Shown: one piece after another, positions 17,909 through 20,195 of the stretch | Layout: the number at the start of each line of letters is the position of its first letter | Numbering within the stretch: the stretch's first letter is position 1 | Assembly (NCBI GenBank): GCA_027596195.1 | Contig: JADGJG010000430.1 | Location: 1-20,195, forward strand | DNA: 20,195 nucleotides | Direction: 5' to 3' | DNA from: Podochytrium sp. JEL0797 | Taxonomy: Eukaryota; Chytridiomycota; Chytridiomycetes; Chytridiales; Chytriomycetaceae | Notes under the pieces: generated by a model | Databases searched by the model: none | What the model was told of the DNA's origin: nothing | What the model saw: only the letters and a program-made list of their open reading frames with translations | Program-made: the position numbers and the translations under genes

Positions 17909-20195
17909 ATGGTGAATATTTTGGGAGTTTTTTCTTTCATTTTATCATTTTCTACTTCTATTCCCACTGTATACACCCGCGCGTTTCTTGGTACAGCCAC
18001 GGTCGCCACCGGGGTGGTAAAAACGCGATGGTGGGCGTGTCGCAACAAGTTGGATCGATTGTTGAAAGCACCGGCACGTGTCGCTAGAAAGGAGCTAGGT
18101 ACTCGTTTCTTTTTCGTTTTGATAAAATATCGTTGGATTAAATTGGAGGCATAACGACGCCGTGGTGTTGAGGTCTTCGAAAAAAGTGTCCGTGTAAGCA
18201 GTGTCCAAACCCTTCGCGAAGAGAAACTCGCAGAATTTCCACGTGTGTCCCCACCTGGATCTTATGCGTTACCCTTTCGAACGGATTCGCTCTTTTTTAT
18301 ATCGTAACATTTACATGGCCTTGAATGCATCCCTTCGTCTTGGGGGGTGGGGGGGAAGAACAACCGTCTCTCCTTCCATTTTTTTATGCACCTCAAAAAA
18401 GATATCACAAGAATGTTTTCCAATATAACCTCGTTATATTTTCCCTCATTACCTCCAGCAATTGAAGCCAGTAAGATTTACACCAACCTTTAAAGACCCA
18501 TTGTTAGAATATTCTTTCGTTCGCTCCGCCGTTCACTGTTACTCTTCCATACACTCATCCACTACATATACGCGTTTTAGGCAAGGTGGGTTGTCGTCGT
18601 GTCTCCCTCTCTTTCAATCAAACGCGAATATTCAACAGATCGCATCCCCATTTCGACCATATCTGCTTCAGGAATATGCGCACCATACACTTCAGACTCT
18701 ACATCTCCGAGCCTTTACTGCACCAACTTTATTTACTATCCAGTGTTTTTACCCCAAGGTCGTTCAATCCCAGAAATCGAACAAGCGTTGAAGGGAAGCG
18801 GCATCGACACGTTATTGATCTTGAACACGACTGCACAGTATCAAAAGTGCATCACGTCTTTTGTGGAGCTCCTCTGCTACTCGAAATACCCCAGTTGTAA
18901 CTTGACGCAAACTGGCATCGGGCAAATCGCGTGCAAATCTCTGTGTGAAGCAACTGATTCGTCATGCAGGCATTGTTCACCTCCTTTGGAAAAGTAGGCA
19001 ACCTTCCAAACTGTTCCAGCGTTTATTCCACAAGCCCCAATTGCCTCGGATCCGTTCCAACAATGAACGGGACGACAACGCTCCCACCCACAAACCAAAG
19101 CTCACTGACAACATGCTCTTCCTCCTTCTTGAAGCAAAACCCGAACGTGTTTCCAAACGGCAGCTATCCCACCATCCCAGGACAGATTTGTACAGGAGCG
19201 TGCTGCCTTGCGTGTCCCACCCTCCATAATTTGTACCCGTCGGATGCATTGAATTTCCAAAGAATCGTGACCAGCGCCATGAATCTCTGCTCCCTATTTG
19301 GCGCCGCCTTTGTGTGGGTCTCCTACCTCATGTTCCCCAAGAAACGAACGCACCCGGCGAAAATGGTCATGTACGCGTCCTTCAGTGCGGCCGGCTTCCA
19401 CCTCGCGTACGCCATCAACTTTGGAAACCCTGCGCGATATACGTGCATTGATGAAATCACTTCCGCAAACCAATTCAACAGCGGTGTCTGCACCGCCCAA
19501 GCTACAGTGGCGCTGTATACTCTTCTCACAACTATCCTCTGGATTGCCCTATTTGTCGTTTCTCTCCATATGCGGATTGTATGGCGCAACTCCTTCCTGG
19601 ACGACAAGTATGCCTACTTTCAAACTATTTGGGTGCTTAGCGCGATCCCCGTGGCCATTTTTGCAGGGTTGCAACAGCTTGCGGCTTTTGGGGAATTGTG
19701 CATGTTTGCCCCCCAGTATGCTCACAACGTCTACTTGCTCCCCATTGCAGTTGTTGGGTTTCCCGCGTTGCTCGCGCATGGCGGGACCTTGCTGTATATC
19801 GCCAAAGTGGTTGTAGTGGGGATTGCTGCCGAAACGGCGGGAAAGAGCGCGGGTCCCGTCACCCAAGTCTCCAATCATACAAATGGAAAGTCCGTGGCAG
19901 TCCTCACTACTTCCATGGCCTCGCTTCCAGGAGCTGCTGCGCAAGGAAACCAGGCGGCGGCGGCTCTCGCCAAGAAGGGTCGCGACTGGAAAAAGACAAA
20001 GGAGATAGTGAAGGAACAGGTGGAATTGTATTGGCGGTCAGTGCTGTTGGCAATTGTGTATTGCAGTTGGATCACGTACATCTGGATGTTTCTAGATAGC
20101 CTGTTGGGTACGACGCAAATAAACCAGAAGGAGGAATGGGCTCAGAAGTGGTATGGGTGTGCGTTGTCAGGACATTCACAGGCTCAATGTGCACA
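17909..20195 (+). CDS. Frizzled-like seven-helix receptor, 3' end outside window, 5' exons uncertain
   Basis: Fungal Frizzled/Smoothened-like receptor (class F-like GPCR) at the cell surface; fungi lack Wnt, so the ligand is unknown. ATG 17909 opens a good signal peptide (MVNILGVFSFILSFSTSIPT). The link to the next secure exon is ambiguous: donors at 17991 and 18097 both fit phase 1 with acceptor TTCAG at 18671. From 18672 runs a Cys-rich domain (ICAPYTSDST, FIYYPVFLPQG, LLCYSKYPSC, CKSLCEATDSSC) and, from about 18998 in another frame, LPNCSSVY to GACCLACPTL; six N-glycosylation sequons lie outside the membrane. The frame change near 18967 is either an indel or a 53-nt intron (18945-18997). 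Helices: about 19273-19335, 19363-19430, 19497-19570, 19615-19695, 19727-19820, 20032-20100. The third inner loop (19820-20030) is long and basic. The seventh helix falls outside the window. Confidence 0.8.

Overview
The window looks like nuclear DNA of an early-diverging, zoosporic-type fungus (chytrid-like). This is inferred from dense protein genes with many short GT-AG introns (mostly 50-130 nt, one branch site an exact TACTAAC), a fungal-type oligopeptide transporter, a Frizzled-like seven-helix receptor of the kind known from early-diverging fungi, and a eukaryotic tRNA-Pro with an immediate Pol III T-run. I could not run searches, so the taxonomy is inference.

Layout. (1) 1-480: 3' end of a small zinc-finger-like gene. 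(2) 480-1295: repeat-rich DNA with a diverged direct duplication. (3) 1296-2108, minus: low-complexity protein with one membrane helix. (4) 2523-5226, minus: six-exon OPT-family oligopeptide transporter. (5) 6245-7254, plus: four-exon gene of SWSAP1/RecA-like appearance, followed after 29 bp by (6) 7284-10929, plus: seven-exon UBE2O-type ubiquitin-conjugating enzyme whose 690-nt third intron holds a GCGAAGC hairpin repeat array. (7) 11010-12386, minus: six-exon Rap-GAP domain protein, convergent with UBE2O. (8) 12941-14016, plus: six-exon UBC4/5 (UBE2D) E2 of exactly 147 aa, with 9-nt and 18-nt exons. (9) About 14400-15315: tandem array of roughly 311-bp and 153-bp units, then tRNA-Pro(UGG) on the minus strand. 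(10) 15922-16794, plus: intronless short-chain dehydrogenase/reductase. (11) About 16841-17740, minus: coiled-coil protein with a frame break in a homopolymer. (12) 17909 to window end, plus: Frizzled-like receptor, 5' exons uncertain, truncated by the window.

Functional links are limited. Two ubiquitin E2 genes lie about 2 kb apart around a small-GTPase GAP gene, but nothing shows that they are co-regulated. The exon models for OPT, UBE2O, Rap-GAP and UBC4 are all phase-consistent and keep the family motifs.

The strongest unexplained signals are: a sharp switch of codon choice inside individual exons (leucine CTC near the 5' end of the exon, TTG near its 3' end); a dispersed GCGAAGC hairpin repeat that lies in sense orientation at every genic site found and fills the long introns; CpG-decay differences between two direct repeats; and two apparent frame breaks, one of them inside the Frizzled-like cysteine-rich domain.
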